Shown here piece after piece: positions 11,581-11,684 of a stretch of 11,684 bases of DNA; position 1 is the first letter of the stretch, and each line of letters begins with the position of its first letter. Under the pieces are notes generated by a model. It was not told the DNA's origin, ran no database searches, and worked only from the letters and a program-made list of their open reading frames with translations. This stretch comes from Candidatus Sungbacteria bacterium RIFCSPHIGHO2_01_FULL_50_25 (GTDB lineage Bacteria; Patescibacteriota; Minisyncoccia; Sungbacterales; HO2-52-23): positions 1 to 11,684 of the forward strand of contig MHQD01000014.1 in NCBI GenBank assembly GCA_001822215.1. The letters are read 5' to 3'. A program made the position numbers and the translations under genes.

Positions 11581-11684
11581 ATGAGTCAGTCAGCGAACGT
11601 TCGAGTAGAGGATCTGTTTCAGGCGGCCGTCTCTGACGGCGCGATCTCTGATGCCGCCATGAAGGCATTGAAGGTCGCGAATTA
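11581..11684 (+). CDS. Start of a fourth operon gene (partial, cut by the window end)
   Basis: AAGGAG about 5 nt before ATG 11581 opens a frame of 34 complete codons (MSQSANVRVEDLFQAAVSDG, then AISDAAMKALKVAN) that runs off the window. The visible part is a helical N-terminus and names no family by itself. In TerY-type operons the partner of a kinase and a PP2C phosphatase is a von Willebrand A domain protein, so that is a reasonable guess for the full product, but nothing here shows a MIDAS motif. It lies 67 nt after the hydrolase, behind the long hairpin, and has the same strong ribosome-site style as its neighbours. Confidence 0.75.
   Translation, partial: MSQSANVRVEDLFQAAVSDGAISDAAMKALKVAN

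Overview
The window looks like chromosomal DNA of a Candidate Phyla Radiation (Patescibacteria/Parcubacteria-type) bacterium. This is inferred from small single-domain proteins, several start codons placed 7-8 nt after a -10 box with no ribosome binding site, REP-like palindromes that give the spurious peptide PELVEG, and a serine-recombinase tail of a type I associate with this group. No marker gene settles the taxonomy.

Layout. 1-1820: core cell-division pair ftsE-ftsX, then a tRNA-Gln(CTG). 1820-5350: an accessory stretch beside the tRNA, made of repeat copies, a 5'-truncated serine recombinase, a two-gene minus-strand unit (a signal-peptidase-like protein lacking its catalytic residues, and a membrane-anchored protein with a Ser/Thr/Pro linker), a secreted zinc amidase, and a GIY-YIG nuclease flanked by REP-like sequence. 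5390-6630: a SET-domain protein and a CYTH-domain phosphatase/cyclase-type protein, separated by a hairpin.

6630-11684: the most interesting part. A Nudix plus winged-helix regulator of the NrtR type is followed by a compact, GC-richer operon with strong Shine-Dalgarno sites: a PP2C-type phosphatase, an unusual protein kinase with a zinc ribbon and a beta-rich C-terminal half, a large nicotinamidase-like cysteine hydrolase, and the start of a fourth gene cut by the window edge. The 15-bp palindrome GTGTA-N5-TACAC (N5 all A/T) occurs once over the regulator's own promoter and twice upstream of the phosphatase gene. It contains the GT-N7-AC core known for NrtR operators. The simplest reading is a self-regulated, ADP-ribose/NAD-responsive regulon in which NrtR controls both a nicotinamide-salvage-type enzyme and a kinase/phosphatase signalling pair. 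I know of no described system with this exact combination, but I could not search for one.
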